From Cryptomeria japonica (Eukaryota; Streptophyta; Pinopsida; Cupressales; Cupressaceae), in the NCBI RefSeq assembly GCF_030272615.1, contig NC_081408.1:340474793-340538792 (forward strand): DNA of 64,000 nucleotides. Reading direction: 5' to 3'. The position numbers and the translations under genes are program-made. The notes below the pieces were generated by a model. The model worked only from the letters and a program-made list of their open reading frames with translations, was not told the origin of the DNA and ran no database searches. Positions 36,224-47,577 of the stretch are shown here, piece after piece; position 1 is the first letter of the stretch, and each line of letters opens with the position of its first letter.

Positions 36224-36491
36224 TCATATGCAGCAAGTAAAAACATTGCCGTCACAACAAGCTGATTGAATAGAAGCATCGAATGGCGCTCCCACTTCCC
36301 CTGCAAAAATGAGAATATCCACTCAACTCTTGGTGCTACTAATGTGAATATATACTAACTAAGTCTTTACATGATGACTAACCTTTATCTGTTGAAAGGG
36401 GACGAGATGCTTCAGTAAGCACGGTGGTGAGTAGGAGGAGGGAGAGAAAGAATAACATAAATCCTGCTGCAACACGCCTGTAAACTGTCAT
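36224..36491 (-). CDS. small cysteine-containing secreted peptide gene, two exons
   Basis: Exon 1 (36,383-36,491) starts at an ATG and reads MTVYRRVAAGFMLFF, a Leu/Thr-rich hydrophobic core, then TEASRPLSTDK. This is a strong signal peptide with a likely cut after TEA. The donor AAAG|GTTAGT and acceptor TTTTTGCAG bound an 82-nt intron (36,301-36,382). Exon 2 (36,224-36,300) continues in frame: GEVGAPFDASIQSACCDGNV, then FTCCI and a TGA. The product is 61 residues, about 33 after signal removal, with two CC pairs. A TATA-like box precedes it. A broken paralogue lies 4.8 kb away in the same orientation. I do not recognise the family; a secreted signal or defence-type peptide is possible but not shown. 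It is the only candidate intact host gene seen here. Confidence 0.62.
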
Positions 36492-36533
36492 CTTCAATTT
36501 TAATTTGAATACAATGGACTGCCTTTGCGTTGC

Positions 36534-36541
36534 ATTTATAG
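36534..36541 (-). promoter_or_regulatory. TATA-like box of secreted-peptide paralogue 2
   Basis: The minus strand reads CTATAAAT, 43 nt upstream of the ATG. Homology with paralogue 1 continues to about 36,615, covering roughly 125 bp upstream of the ATG. Confidence 0.55.
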
Positions 36542-36619
36542 GGAAAAGAGAGCGATGGATTTGATGTTCGATTTGATAAAATAATCAAAGTGTATGGGTT
36601 TCTAAGACGTTGCATGGGT

Positions 36620-38494
36620 AAGGCTGATAATAAAATAAAAGAAACCAGATATGTATTGATATGGCGCGAGAGTAGAATCAACCGGCAGGTAAAGCATCTA
36701 GGATAAAGCGTTGTCGTTTTGGATGATTTCAAGGATGTAAGATGGATTAAATAGACATTGACTTATAAAAGATTATCATTTTAAAATTTTATATCATTTC
36801 ATCTGATATGATTGTTTACCGATTTGGTTTTTTTACATTGTAAGAACGATTTTCATACTTAGAGATTAAATTTCTAATTTATAAATTTGATTCTAATGTC
36901 TCTGAGTTTTTTAAATCTACAGAATAAATTCAATGTCTATTCCGATCATGGAGCTTCAATGACGAATTCAATACTTTTAATAAAAGTTGGAAGATGACAT
37001 ACAACAAATATAAAAGACGTAATGTTAAAATGATAATAATAAATTAGAAATTGAAACTACAAATACAATAAGGGAGAGAAGAAGGATTTTTGAACCGTAG
37101 GGAATAATCTCAATTACAAATTTTAGGTGAAATTACAAAAGGCACATAGAATACTCTAGAAGGAGATAATGGATTTTAAGATCTTGGTGAATGGCAAAGA
37201 ACTCAATTATATCTTTTGCAAAGATGAAAGTTGAGGCTCTAAAAGGAGAGATCCTATCAAAAGCTTAAAGCTTATTTAAGTTTCAATGAAAAATGTGAAC
37301 ATACATCTCCTCAATTTGATTCTAAAAATAATTATTTATGATCAAATCCTTTCAATTCATTTGAATAATAAAATGATTATTTTTTGTTTCTTCATATTTG
37401 ACTTTCAATAGATAGAATCAAGCAATGAACGATGTAGAATCAAATAAAATAATAAAATGAACGATGTAAGGCTGATAATAAAATAAATGAAACCAGATAT
37501 TCATTGATATGGCGCGAGAGTAGAATCAACCGGCAGGTAAAGCATCTAGGATAAAGCGTTGTCGTTTTGGATGATTTCAAGGATGTAAGATGGATTAAAT
37601 AGACATTGACTTATAAAAGATTATCAATTTAAAATTTTATATCATTTCATCTCATATTCAACTATATGATTGTTTACCGATTTGGTTTTTTCATATTGTA
37701 AGAATGATTTTCATACTTGGAGATTAAATTTCTAATTTATAAATTTGATTCTAATGTCTCTTAGTTTTTTATATCTACAAACTAAATTCAACGTCTATTT
37801 GGATCATGGAGCTTCAATGATGAATTCAATACTTTTAATAAAAATTGGAAGATGACATACAATAAATATAAAAGATGTAATGTTAAAATGATGATAATAA
37901 ATTAGAAATTGAAACTACACAGTAAATGAGGAGAGAGGAAGGAGGTGATTAAAAGCATGTGAAAGAATACAAATAGGGAGAGAAAGATTTTTGAACTCTA
38001 GAGAATAATCTCAATTACACATTTTAGGTGAATTTACAAAAGGCACATAGAATACTCTAGAAGGAGATAATGGATATTAAGATCTTGGTGAATGGCAAAG
38101 AACTCAATTATATTTTTTTTCAAAGATGAAACTTGAGGCACTAAAAGGAGAGATCCTATCAAAAGCTTAAAGCTTATTTAAGTTTCAATGAAAAATGTGA
38201 ACACACATCTCCTCAATTTGATTCTAGAAAGAATTATTTAGGATCAATTCTTTCACAATTCATTTGAGTAATAAAATCATTATTTTTTGTTTCTTCATAT
38301 TTGACCTTCAACAGACAGAATCAAGCAATGAACGATGTGGAATTCAATGGATTGAAGCAGGTTAAGGATAAGTTTTTTAGAGAAAGATTTCTTAATGACT
38401 GACATTTAATCAAAAGAAGATAGTGATAAAATTGTTAAATACAAAACATACACACGTAGATTCTTCATATTTAACATTTAAAAGATAGAATGAA
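36620..38494. repeat. tandem duplication of gene-upstream sequence plus block C (copies 2 and 3)
   Basis: Units start at GGCTGATAATAAAATAAA (36,622 and 37,470), each followed by GATATGGCGCGAGAGTAG, AACCGGCAGGTAAAGCATCT and then block C (36,830-37,440 and 37,680-38,494). The period is about 848 bp. The second unit continues farther into block C before being interrupted at 38,494 by the large DNA transposon; the block resumes at 51,986. The duplicated leader is the distal upstream region of the secreted-peptide gene. Confidence 0.85.
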
Positions 38495-38524
38495 GGGTAA
38501 AAGTACAAACCTGTGTCACACTTT
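38495..38524 (+). repeat. left terminal inverted repeat
   Basis: Pairs with 51,956-51,985; see the transposon entry. The most conserved part is TGTGTCRCACTTT. Confidence 0.8.
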
Positions 38525-39299
38525 TACAAAAGAAAAGGCTAACACAACAGTAACTGTTCAATTTCGTCGCCATAAAAGTGTCATTTGCATTTTGAATTTG
38601 AAGATGATGTAAACTGATGAAATGTGTAAATTTTTTTGAAGTTTAAGACTACTATTTTTTGAAATTTTTTTGTCAATAATTTATATGTTTTTTTTAGCTT
38701 TAAATTCCATTTTTTGTATTGTTGAAAAATGCTGAAAAACAGGGGGTTTGGTTCCCACCTCAAAAGTAAATGTAAATCAACTTTTTTTTTTCTCATTTTG
38801 ATATCAGTTATAGATCACATATTTATATAGTGTATGAAAAATAAAAATTAAAAAAATTGATGTATATTTTCTTTGTAATAGCATTTGGAAGTCGAATACA
38901 CCAGAATTTGACAGTTTTTGTCTCCCACCACAATTTGTCTATTCAATTTATGATAATCCAAAAACTAAAAATACCCTTTTGGATAAGACTCTCTCTTATA
39001 GTGAACCATATTTTTTTCAATTTGTTTTGAAGTGATTTGATATTTTTTTTGTTTTTCAAAGCAGACTCATATCGAACAAAAGAATACGTAGCTGTAGTAT
39101 TTTTTATATTTTATATATTAAATGTAATCAGAACATTAAAAAAATTATATGAGTAGAATCATGACTTCGATCTCTAAAAAAGAATTTTATTATTTTTTTT
39201 AATAAGTTTAATTTACCTATTGAATTTTGTTGTTGAAGTGACAAGTTTGAGAAAATCATCATTTTTGTTGATGTGGCTGCCACTTGGCATTCCACATAA

Positions 39300-39440
39300 G
39301 CCTTTCTAGTCGAAAACATTCTGGCCGGAAGGGTTCCGGTCGGAAACGTTCCGGCCAGAAGGGTTCTAGTCGGAACAATTCAAAAATAGTTCCGACAGGA
39401 ACTGTGAGGGCCGACACGATCGGTCATACAAGTGACCCTT
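39300..39440 (+). repeat. GC-rich subterminal repeats with a perfect 12-bp hairpin
   Basis: TTCTGGCCGGAA (39,319-39,330) is inverted as TTCCGGCCAGAA at 39,349-39,360. Further GGTCGGAA/AGTCGGAA/GTTCCGAC words follow to about 39,400. The same TTCTGGCCGGAA 12-mer occurs at 51,867-51,878, about 110 bp from the right end. The GC content stands out from the AT-rich surroundings. Such subterminal motifs are often transposase-binding sites; here that is inference. The Arg/Gly/Ser-rich ORF over this stretch is an artefact of the repeats. Confidence 0.65.
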
Positions 39441-40265
39441 CACTTGAACCACATATAAAAAAGAATTTTTTTTTTGCATTAAAAAAACCAAATCAATCAA
39501 GTGTGAAAATAATAAGAGTTATTTTTGCAAACAATCCTTTTTTATTCAAATAAAGTGGCATTTTGGAGCGAGTAAGAAGATTAGAAAGGGGTGAATATTT
39601 CTAATTTTGTAAAGGGGTGAAGATTTTGATTTTTTTTTCGGAAGGCGTCAACCCTTTCCAAGTAGGTTATTTGAAATTATTTTTTCAATCATGCTTAATT
39701 TACAATATTAGATGTTTTTTTGGAAATTAAATATTTTTTAGATTAACCATATTCTTTAATCACTGCGATACGACGATAACCATTTCTTGGCCATATATCC
39801 AACACTATTTAGTACTGAAAATTATATTATATTTTAATTCTTTATACTTGACTCAAATTCTCTATATATATTAGGTAAGTGATTTCAAGCAATTAATGTT
39901 ATTAAATCATGTTCATATGTACATTGCATATAGTCAAATGTATGTAATTGAAGTATATACTTAAAATTTCTTACTTTTTATCAATGCTCCTAAATTTCTT
40001 GAGCCTTACTTTTCCATTTTCTAAATTATAATAATTGGACTTCAAGTCAAATGATCTAAATGGATGAAATTTACACATGTTAAGTTTAAGAATGCAAACT
40101 TATTTATACATTTCATTAATTACATTTTTTTATTTTAAGAACCAATGAAAGTTATTAGATATATAACCTTTTAGTTCTAAGCACTAAATTTTGAAGATAT
40201 GCATATTTGCATGTGTTGTTTTTATGTTCAAAGCACAAATTTTGAAGATCTAAATATTTCTTGCA

Positions 40266-42257
40266 ATGGGGAATAAGAGGACTAGATCAAGGTTGTATGA
40301 TCGTAAAACGGACGATAAAATGAAAGTTCTTACAAAACATAGTCAACAACAATCTGTTGTTATTCAAGATCAACCTAATGATGTTCAAGAAACATCTAGT
40401 CAGGTAGGAGATGAAATTTTTTTTTTTGGTATGAAAAATTTGATGGAAATGGATGAAGATAGTCTTTTCAATGAAATTCCATCTAAAGATATGATACCTG
40501 AAAGCACATTAAAATTGCATTGTAAGAATTTGTGGGATGATTATTTTAAAAATAAGTCAATAGTTGGAAGAGCGCAATTATTTGCTAAGCTATTTAGGAA
40601 AAGGGAAATGAAACCTGTTTTGTACTTGTTGGGTGTTGGTAATAAGAAAAGTTCTAGTGATACATTAGTAAAAGAAACTATAATTGAAAATTTACAAGAA
40701 GCATTGAATTGTATTGAGAGCACAAATCGAGTGTTGATTTAAGTGTTGCACGTAGAGCATTGATGACTATGATTACTAGTAAGGAATTGACTCGTAAAAA
40801 ACAAGTTAAAGCAATTTCTCAATTAATGAATGTATCTAGAAGAACTATTCAAAGATACATTAGGAAGAGAAATATGTTGGATGAAAACATCGAAAAGAAT
40901 TGGGTAAATATCTGTAGGGTTCCTAGAAAGACAAAATTTCTGAAGATGTAAAAAGATAGGTCATTGATTATTGCACCAACCAATCTTGTTTTTCTTCCAA
41001 TAGAAGAGATACTATACAGATGATAGATGAAGATGGTAAAAATATTACACATCCAAAATATTTCTTAGATACAACACAAAGTGAATTGTTTGAAGCATTC
41101 AAGCAAGAATTTTCAAATGTAAAGATTTGCCAAAGGATGTTTGAGAGATTTCATCCTTGCTTTGTACGCATAAATAAGGTACGTGAAACTTGTTATTTTC
41201 GAAATCAAGTTGAATTTCATCTACACTTGCAATCATATAAGAAGTACATGGCAACAATTAATCCAAATCTAGTCATTGCTACAAGTACAACACAATTTGT
41301 GAAGTCTATTTTATGTGATAAATTAGAAGATTCCGATGAGTTCAAAATACAATGTATAAAAGGTGAATGCAATGATTTTGGATTTTTGAGTAAGTTTGTG
41401 TTGCAAACTAAGGTTATTGATATTCATGCACTATTTATATGGAAGAGATTTGAATATGAGACATACCAAAGAAAGTCAAGAACTGAATCCAAAAAAATTA
41501 TGTTGAAAGAGAGTGAATTGCCCTACATTCAGTTTATGGATAGATTTCATAATATGATATATCCACATATCCAACATTGTCATGATGCAAGATGGCAAGC
41601 TAAACAGTTACGAGATTCAAAGAATTTTTTTCCACCAGGATGTATTCTTTCAATTGTAGATTTCTCCGAAAACTATACATTTAGTCCTCACACAAAAATT
41701 CAAAGTCAATATTATCATTCTGATCAAGTTGCAATATTTGTACAAGTTTTCTATAGACATGCACAATTTCATGTGGATGGTATAGAGAGTACTGAAAATG
41801 AACGCATTGTCATCAAGAAGGTCCATTTCTATATCAGTGATGATACGTGTTATGATAGGAGCTGTGTAGCACATTGTTTTGGAATGTTTTTTGAATATAT
41901 TAAAGATCATGGGATAGAATGTACACAACAATAGATTTGGTCAGATGGATGTGCCAGTAAGTACATTAGATTTGAAATTGATTATTTAAGTTTATATATC
42001 TATATATATGATTTGATTGTATATAACAGGTCAAAAGTTTAAATATATATATTTAATATATATGTTATTCATGTCAGGGCAATTTAAGTCTACAAAAGCT
42101 TTTAATTGGCTATCCCTACAACATGCTCGACGTAGCATAAAGATTTTTTGGAACTTCTTTGAGAGTGGACATGGAAAAGGAGAGCATGATGGAGCAGAAG
42201 CATGTGTGAAGCATGCACTTCGCCAACATGAACTTGCAGGTAAATTATCTTCATAGA

Positions 42258-42314
<57 letters not shown>

Positions 42315-43391
42315 AAAGAGCTTTTGTACAGGTAACACCATACATAATTCTAATGATATTATTGAATGGTACAAAAATCATTTTGTTGATCATGATACAA
42401 CTTACAACAAGCATTATTTTTGGGAAGTTAAAGGTATATATATATATATATATAATTTCTTAAACATTCTTGGTGTTCTTGAATTATTTTTAAAATTCAA
42501 GTGTATATATATATGTGTGTGAAATGAACTACAATTGACTAAATAATTTTTGTATGTATTATCAGATATTGATCGATAAAATCCTTATAATTATCAATCA
42601 ATTAATGGTATTAGAAGTTTTCATCAAGTCACGACTATAGGATTTAGCAATCCTCATCTTATTCTTGCAAGAGGAAAAACATACTTTTGTGTTGATTGCA
42701 TTGCGAACAATAGAGATACTCATTGTCAAAATATTGCTAATGGATATGTTTTGCAATGGGATATGAAATATTTTATCACAATGCCTCTTTACGAATATAG
42801 TGACACTATTGATATTCATAATCCTCTATATTCAGTTGATTATGAATGTGTTTCTGATTTCATTGTTACAGGCGCATGTATGCATAGTTTGTAAATTACA
42901 TATATGTACATGTACAAATTTTTAAATTCTTCATTAATTTAAAAATGTGTAATGAACTAATATTGCTTGTAATATATATACATGCATGGTCTATTTTTAC
43001 AGGTGATATTTTTGTAGTGATTGTTGATCCTGACAATACTGAAAGTATAGATTATTATCTACTGAGATGCACACAACCAAAATGCAAGTTATTGGAATCA
43101 GTCAGTGATGATGATGGGCAACAATATCCCACCAATTCATTTGTTGTTGAAGGCACCTATTATCAACAAATAAAGATAGATACAAATGGTGTAACATTCA
43201 TTGATTATATGCTTGGCCAAAAAGTTCTACACTACAGTCACTTAGTAATAGCGACAAGATTGTAGTTGGAGACATTGCCAAAAAGAGGACGTCACAACCA
43301 AAAGTGGAGGTTGCCTATTGAAGATCATGAATATTTTTTAGAAATTATCAAAGATAGGGAGGATCCAAATTATATGTACCACGAGCTTTAA
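40266..43391 (+). pseudogene. five-exon RNase H-fold (DDE-type) transposase-like gene, recently disabled
   Basis: Exons: 40,266-41,956; 42,078-42,239; 42,330-42,433; 42,566-42,877; 43,003-43,391. Every junction is GT-AG and in phase. Features in order: an N-terminal region; a helix-turn-helix-like AISQLMNVSRRTIQRYIRK; a Cys-bearing CIKGECNDFG; and a catalytic-type core with VDFSENY (41,655-41,675), HFYISDD, then IWSDGCA split by intron 1 from RQFKSTKAFNWL, and GHGKGEHDGAEACVKHAL (42,170-42,215). These supply candidate D, D and E residues. The C-terminal part ends YMYHEL. Lesions: frame slips near 40,735 and 40,935, and stops TAG 40,957, TAG 41,932, TAA 42,577 and TAG 43,263. All four stops are compatible with C-to-T or G-to-A decay. 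Exact superfamily not certain. Confidence 0.75.
42259..42311. repeat. (TA)n microsatellite in intron 2
   Basis: More than 20 TA units within the second intron of the transposase-like gene. A shorter TA run lies in intron 3 near 42,435-42,452. Both inflate spurious Tyr-Ile ORFs. Confidence 0.9.
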
Positions 43392-43539
43392 GTTCACTTT
43401 TCATGTTTGAACAAGTAAAATATATTATATACGTCAAGTATTTTGATAAACTCATATATATATTTAGATATTTCTAGACATGTGTAGCAATTTGGATAAC
43501 TTGTGGAAATTTAGTTTTGTTGATGCATTTATTTTACGT

Positions 43540-44245
43540 TTTATATGTTGATTTTACATGTTTTATTCATCTATGTATTCATTTCATTTATATTTACACA
43601 TATTTTTTCATTTAATTAGCTTGTTTGGATTTATGTAATTATGTTGATCTAAGGTGTTTTAAGTGGTCTTAAGGGCATTTAAGGGGATATTTGCGTCATT
43701 GATCTTCTTTTATATTTTTACACATGCATGGATTCGTTTTATTAATCTATGTACATTCATTTTATTTTTATTTAAACATATATTGTTTCATTTAATTATG
43801 TTATTTGGATTCATCTAATTATGTTCTCCTAAGGTGTTTTAAGTGGTCTTAAGGGGATTTAAGGGGGTATTTAAGGGGATTGATTCTTTTATATTTTTAC
43901 ACATGCATGGATTCATTTTATTCATCTATGTATATTCATTTCATTTATATTTAAACATATATATTGTTTCATTTAATTATGTTGTTTGGATTCATCTAAT
44001 TATGTTGTCCCAAGGTATTTTGAGTGGTCTTAAGGGGATTTAATGGGATATTTAAGGGGATTGATTCTTTTATATTTTTACACATGGATGGATTCGTTTT
44101 ATTGATCTATGTACATTCATTTCATTTATATTTACATATATATTGTTTCATTTAATTATGTTGTTTGCATTCATCTAATTATGTTGTCCTAAGGTGTTAT
44201 AAGTGGTCTTAAGGGGATTTAAGGGGATATTTAAGGGGATATTAA
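43540..44245 (+). repeat. tandem array, four units of about 178 bp
   Basis: Each unit contains TATGTAYATTCATTTCATTT, TTGTTTCATTTAATTATGTT, and TTTTAAGTGGTCTTAAGGGG followed by GGGGATATTT. Key words recur near 43,570, 43,745, 43,925 and 44,105. It starts about 150 bp after the end of the transposase-like gene. The AAGTGGTCTTAAGGGG core resembles the AAGTGGTCCTAAGGGG core of the large array at 48-51 kb in the same transposon. Confidence 0.85.
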
Positions 44246-44719
44246 ATTTTTGAAGTAAGTTCATTAAACATGTACATAAACACTTAACTAAAATGAACAA
44301 CTAAATTAAATTTTAACGACTAAATTTGTTTAACAATGAACATAGTTAAAATAGACATAAACATTTAACTTTCACATACACATGTACAATTAACTAGAAC
44401 ACTTAACTAAATTCAAATGACTTCGAGATTCTATCATTTAAACACTTAACTTTCAAAAACGTAATCTATCTATATATAAACGTGCAAAGTAGTATGAAAT
44501 GTAGATCTATCTAACACATACACATATATGTCTATGAAGTGTACAACTATCTAACACATATGCATACACACATGAAATATGGAAAATAAATATCTAGTAC
44601 ACATACACATATGAAATGTGTACAATACACATGTATGAAATTTCTACTACACTTGTACAAATATATATGAAATGTCTATAAAATGTGTGCAAATGAACAC
44701 ACATATATATAAAGAATGG
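44246..44719. other. AT-rich spacer between the two transposon genes
   Basis: Non-coding, rich in ACACATATA and AACTTAA words. It separates the convergent ends of the plus-strand transposase-like gene and the minus-strand second gene. Confidence 0.5.
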
Positions 44720-47013
44720 GTCACTTGGGGCCCTGTCATGAAGCATATCCCAATCCATGCACCTGCAATAGAGTATGCACGCATAAAATCATACATTAAA
44801 CATTTGATTTGAATGTAGTAAAGTAAATTTTTTTAAGTAACATAGATTATGAGCATTTGTATGTAGACAAACATACCTGTGAAGAGTATCTAACATCACC
44901 ACCATGTGCATGCAGGATTCTAGGACATCTATGTGATGAGGAGCTCAACCTGTGTGATAGTGGTGCATCTTGCAATGTTGAAATTTTGTTAGATATACAT
45001 GTGTACACATATATTCATAACTTACAAACTAACCCTTTAAAAATAGAGCTTAAATATTTAAGATTCAATTAATTTAAAGTTATAATGTATGTACCTGTGT
45101 CTCATGATGAACAGGGTTAGTGGCAATGTGAAAATCCTCAAACATCAGCCCTTGTGCCTGCAATATAAATTACATATGAACTTGAACATGTACATTATTT
45201 AAACATTCATTCTTATTTAAATATAATCTACTTGAACATGTACATGTACATGAGGTTGTATAGATAAACATACCTTGGGGTCTCTAAAACCTCCATCACG
45301 CACATGCTAGACTCTAGAATGTTTGCAAGATGAATGACTCATCGTAGACAACATGCACACATTTTGTTCGATATATGTATATATAATTTAAATCGCTCAA
45401 AAAATTATTTAATCAACACCTAGATATCCATTTAAATAGAACTTAAAAAAAATAATAATAAGTTAAACTTTATATATACCTGTGTCTCCTGATGAACAAC
45501 TGCGTCAGTGGCAACATCGAAATATCCATACATCAACCCTCACATGATACCCTATATAGTTCAAAAAATACAATCTAATATATATATAATTAATTTAATC
45601 TATGCAGTTCATGTGTACAATCACGAAGTTATATAAAATATCTAAATTAAAATTAGTAAATTATATATTTTATAATTTATACCTCTCCTACAGCATGTAA
45701 GGCTCGTTTGATCCTGTTGATGTCAGAATCATGCAAGGAGCCAAGTGCAACATGATCCCCCTCACTGTCTGGCTCCACAAGCATGGTAGTGAACATCCCA
45801 AAAAAGTCCAATATTAGGTACTGTGGCTCGATCAACTGATGTATAAATAGGAGGAGCAGGTGTATCTTGACCAACTGTTGTATGCTGGGGTGGGGCAGCA
45901 AGATGTGCAATAACAATAGGCTAAGAATCTGTATGCTCACAACCATGGCTAGATGGCCTCGGTCTACCAAGTGCATGCCTAACAAATGAAGGGGCATCTT
46001 GTAGTGGGATCCCATGCTCCATAGCAATGACCTGATATGCATCCAAGAGATCACTGGATAAGCATGCGATCATCTATTGTAAAGGATCTATGTCATGCAT
46101 GTGTGAAGCATCCATCAGCGATGGTATGTCTACTCAAACATATGGATCATCACTCGCTGATGCATAATGAATGTTAGTATGAGAGAACAACCAATATCTA
46201 CCCACCCGATCCGATGTCATCTCATCCATCTGTGTGGCCATAGTAGCAATATTGGAAAATATGGACTGTCGAGTGTCATCTGGCACACTATATGCAGCAT
46301 GTGCTAGGTCTGCACTCTTGGGAAGAATCACAAGGTTTGGAACAATCAATGCTCATTTACTAAAGGGAAGGGGTGCACCTGGTCGTCTAAACTTATCTGA
46401 AAATTTGCCCTTCCCTTGCCCAGCAAGTTTCAAAAAATTAGTGTAATCAACATCATCCAACAAATGAAACTCTGTAAACAATTGTTTGCAGAAATAAAGG
46501 GGCAACTCATCCTTTTGGGGCCACCTATGATGAGTGACTAACCATCTAGGATAGATAAATGGTGCTACTAGTGCATTCCTGCACTTGGTAGGCATATAGC
46601 CTTTCACCCTACCAAAGGCCTGATAATGAGGAAACATGGTTTTTACATCAGCTGTGGAAACCCTATCATTTGCCTGTCCCATTTCACAGTACCACATACA
46701 CTGCGTGAAAGGGATCTATAGAGTTCCTCTACATTCACCTTGTTATATGGATTATAATTATTGATGAGGTCAATCATATGAACTAGCTCATGTCTAAGAG
46801 TCTCGCCCCTTTGTTTATTTGTGTGATCACACATGTCTTTCAAAGTGATATTTAAATTATCTAAGGCACATTGGAGTGCCTCAGCAATCTGATTGTAGAT
46901 CTGTTGTCTCTTCTATGGAGTTGTTGCAGACCTATGTGACGTTTGATCACTCCCATGAGGATGAACACTAGGCTCACAAGTACTCGTGTTATGTGATTCA
47001 GGCTCGTTAGACA
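44720..47013 (-). pseudogene. second gene of the DNA transposon, multi-exon, unknown function
   Basis: The minus strand opens at 47,013 (MSNEPESHNTSTCEP) and continues with IYNQIAEALQCALDNLNITL, HELVHMIDLINNYNPYNKVN, then after a 1-base slip near 46,693 QAFGRVKGYMPTKCRNALVA, PFIYPRWLVTHHRWPQKDEL and a Ser/Thr/Met-rich tail to about 45,680. Stops interrupt it, for example TAG near 46,915. Short downstream exons with GT-AG borders follow: near 45,553-45,482 (GLMYGYFDVATDAVVHQETQ), 45,360-45,275 (HVRDGGFRDPK), 45,160-45,095 (QGLMFEDFHIATNPVHHETQ), 44,945-44,877 (ILHAHGGDVRYSSQ), and a last one near 44,765-44,720. Exons form two similar pairs. No known family recognised; an accessory transposition protein is plausible by position only. 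Confidence 0.55.
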
Positions 47014-47577
47014 TGATGTTTAGTGGATAATGTAGAACTAGATATATATATCTACACATGTGCATGTATGTAGTACACATTAAATAATTTAATTAAAAAT
47101 GAATACATACATTTAAATTATTTTAAACATATTTAAAAACATGTAAATTAATGAAATTAGATATATACGTTTTAAATAATTTAAACGTCTTAAATGCATA
47201 CTTGAGTTAAAATTTTCTAGATATGAAGACAAATTTAAGATAAATTTCTAGAGATCTATGCACAAAAGATATTTAAACAACTATAAATTTAATTTTAAAT
47301 TTCAATATATATGTCTAATTTACAATTACATATATTTGCATATACAATAATTAATTTGAAAATTAGTCAAATAAAGTCAAATTATGACCCCAAATTAAGT
47401 CAAATTAATTTACAATTAAGTAAAATGAATTTATAATTAATTCAAAATTTTGCATATATGTACAAATTAATTAATAGGTCCTAATTTAGTCTTGTGTGGT
47501 CCTAATAGGTTGTACTTGGGGTGCAAGTAAATTTTGTAAAAGAAACCAAGCAGGTTTGCATTATCTTGAATGACATG
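47014..47577. other. AT-rich spacer upstream of the second gene
   Basis: Probably the promoter-side region of the minus-strand gene; no specific site can be supported. At 47,478-47,528 a single degenerate unit of the downstream array appears (GGTCCTAATTTAGTC, TGTGGTCCTAATAGGTTG, GGGGTGCAAG), so array-like sequence flanks the inverted repeat on both sides. Confidence 0.5.

Noticed and set aside
39284-39553. Basic Arg/Gly/Ser-rich 89-residue ORF
   Set aside because: It is read through the GC-rich subterminal repeats of the DNA transposon; no codon structure outside them.
42031-42414. 127-residue minus-strand ORF with a Tyr-Ile run
   Set aside because: It crosses the (TA)n microsatellite and lies antisense to transposase exons 2 and 3.
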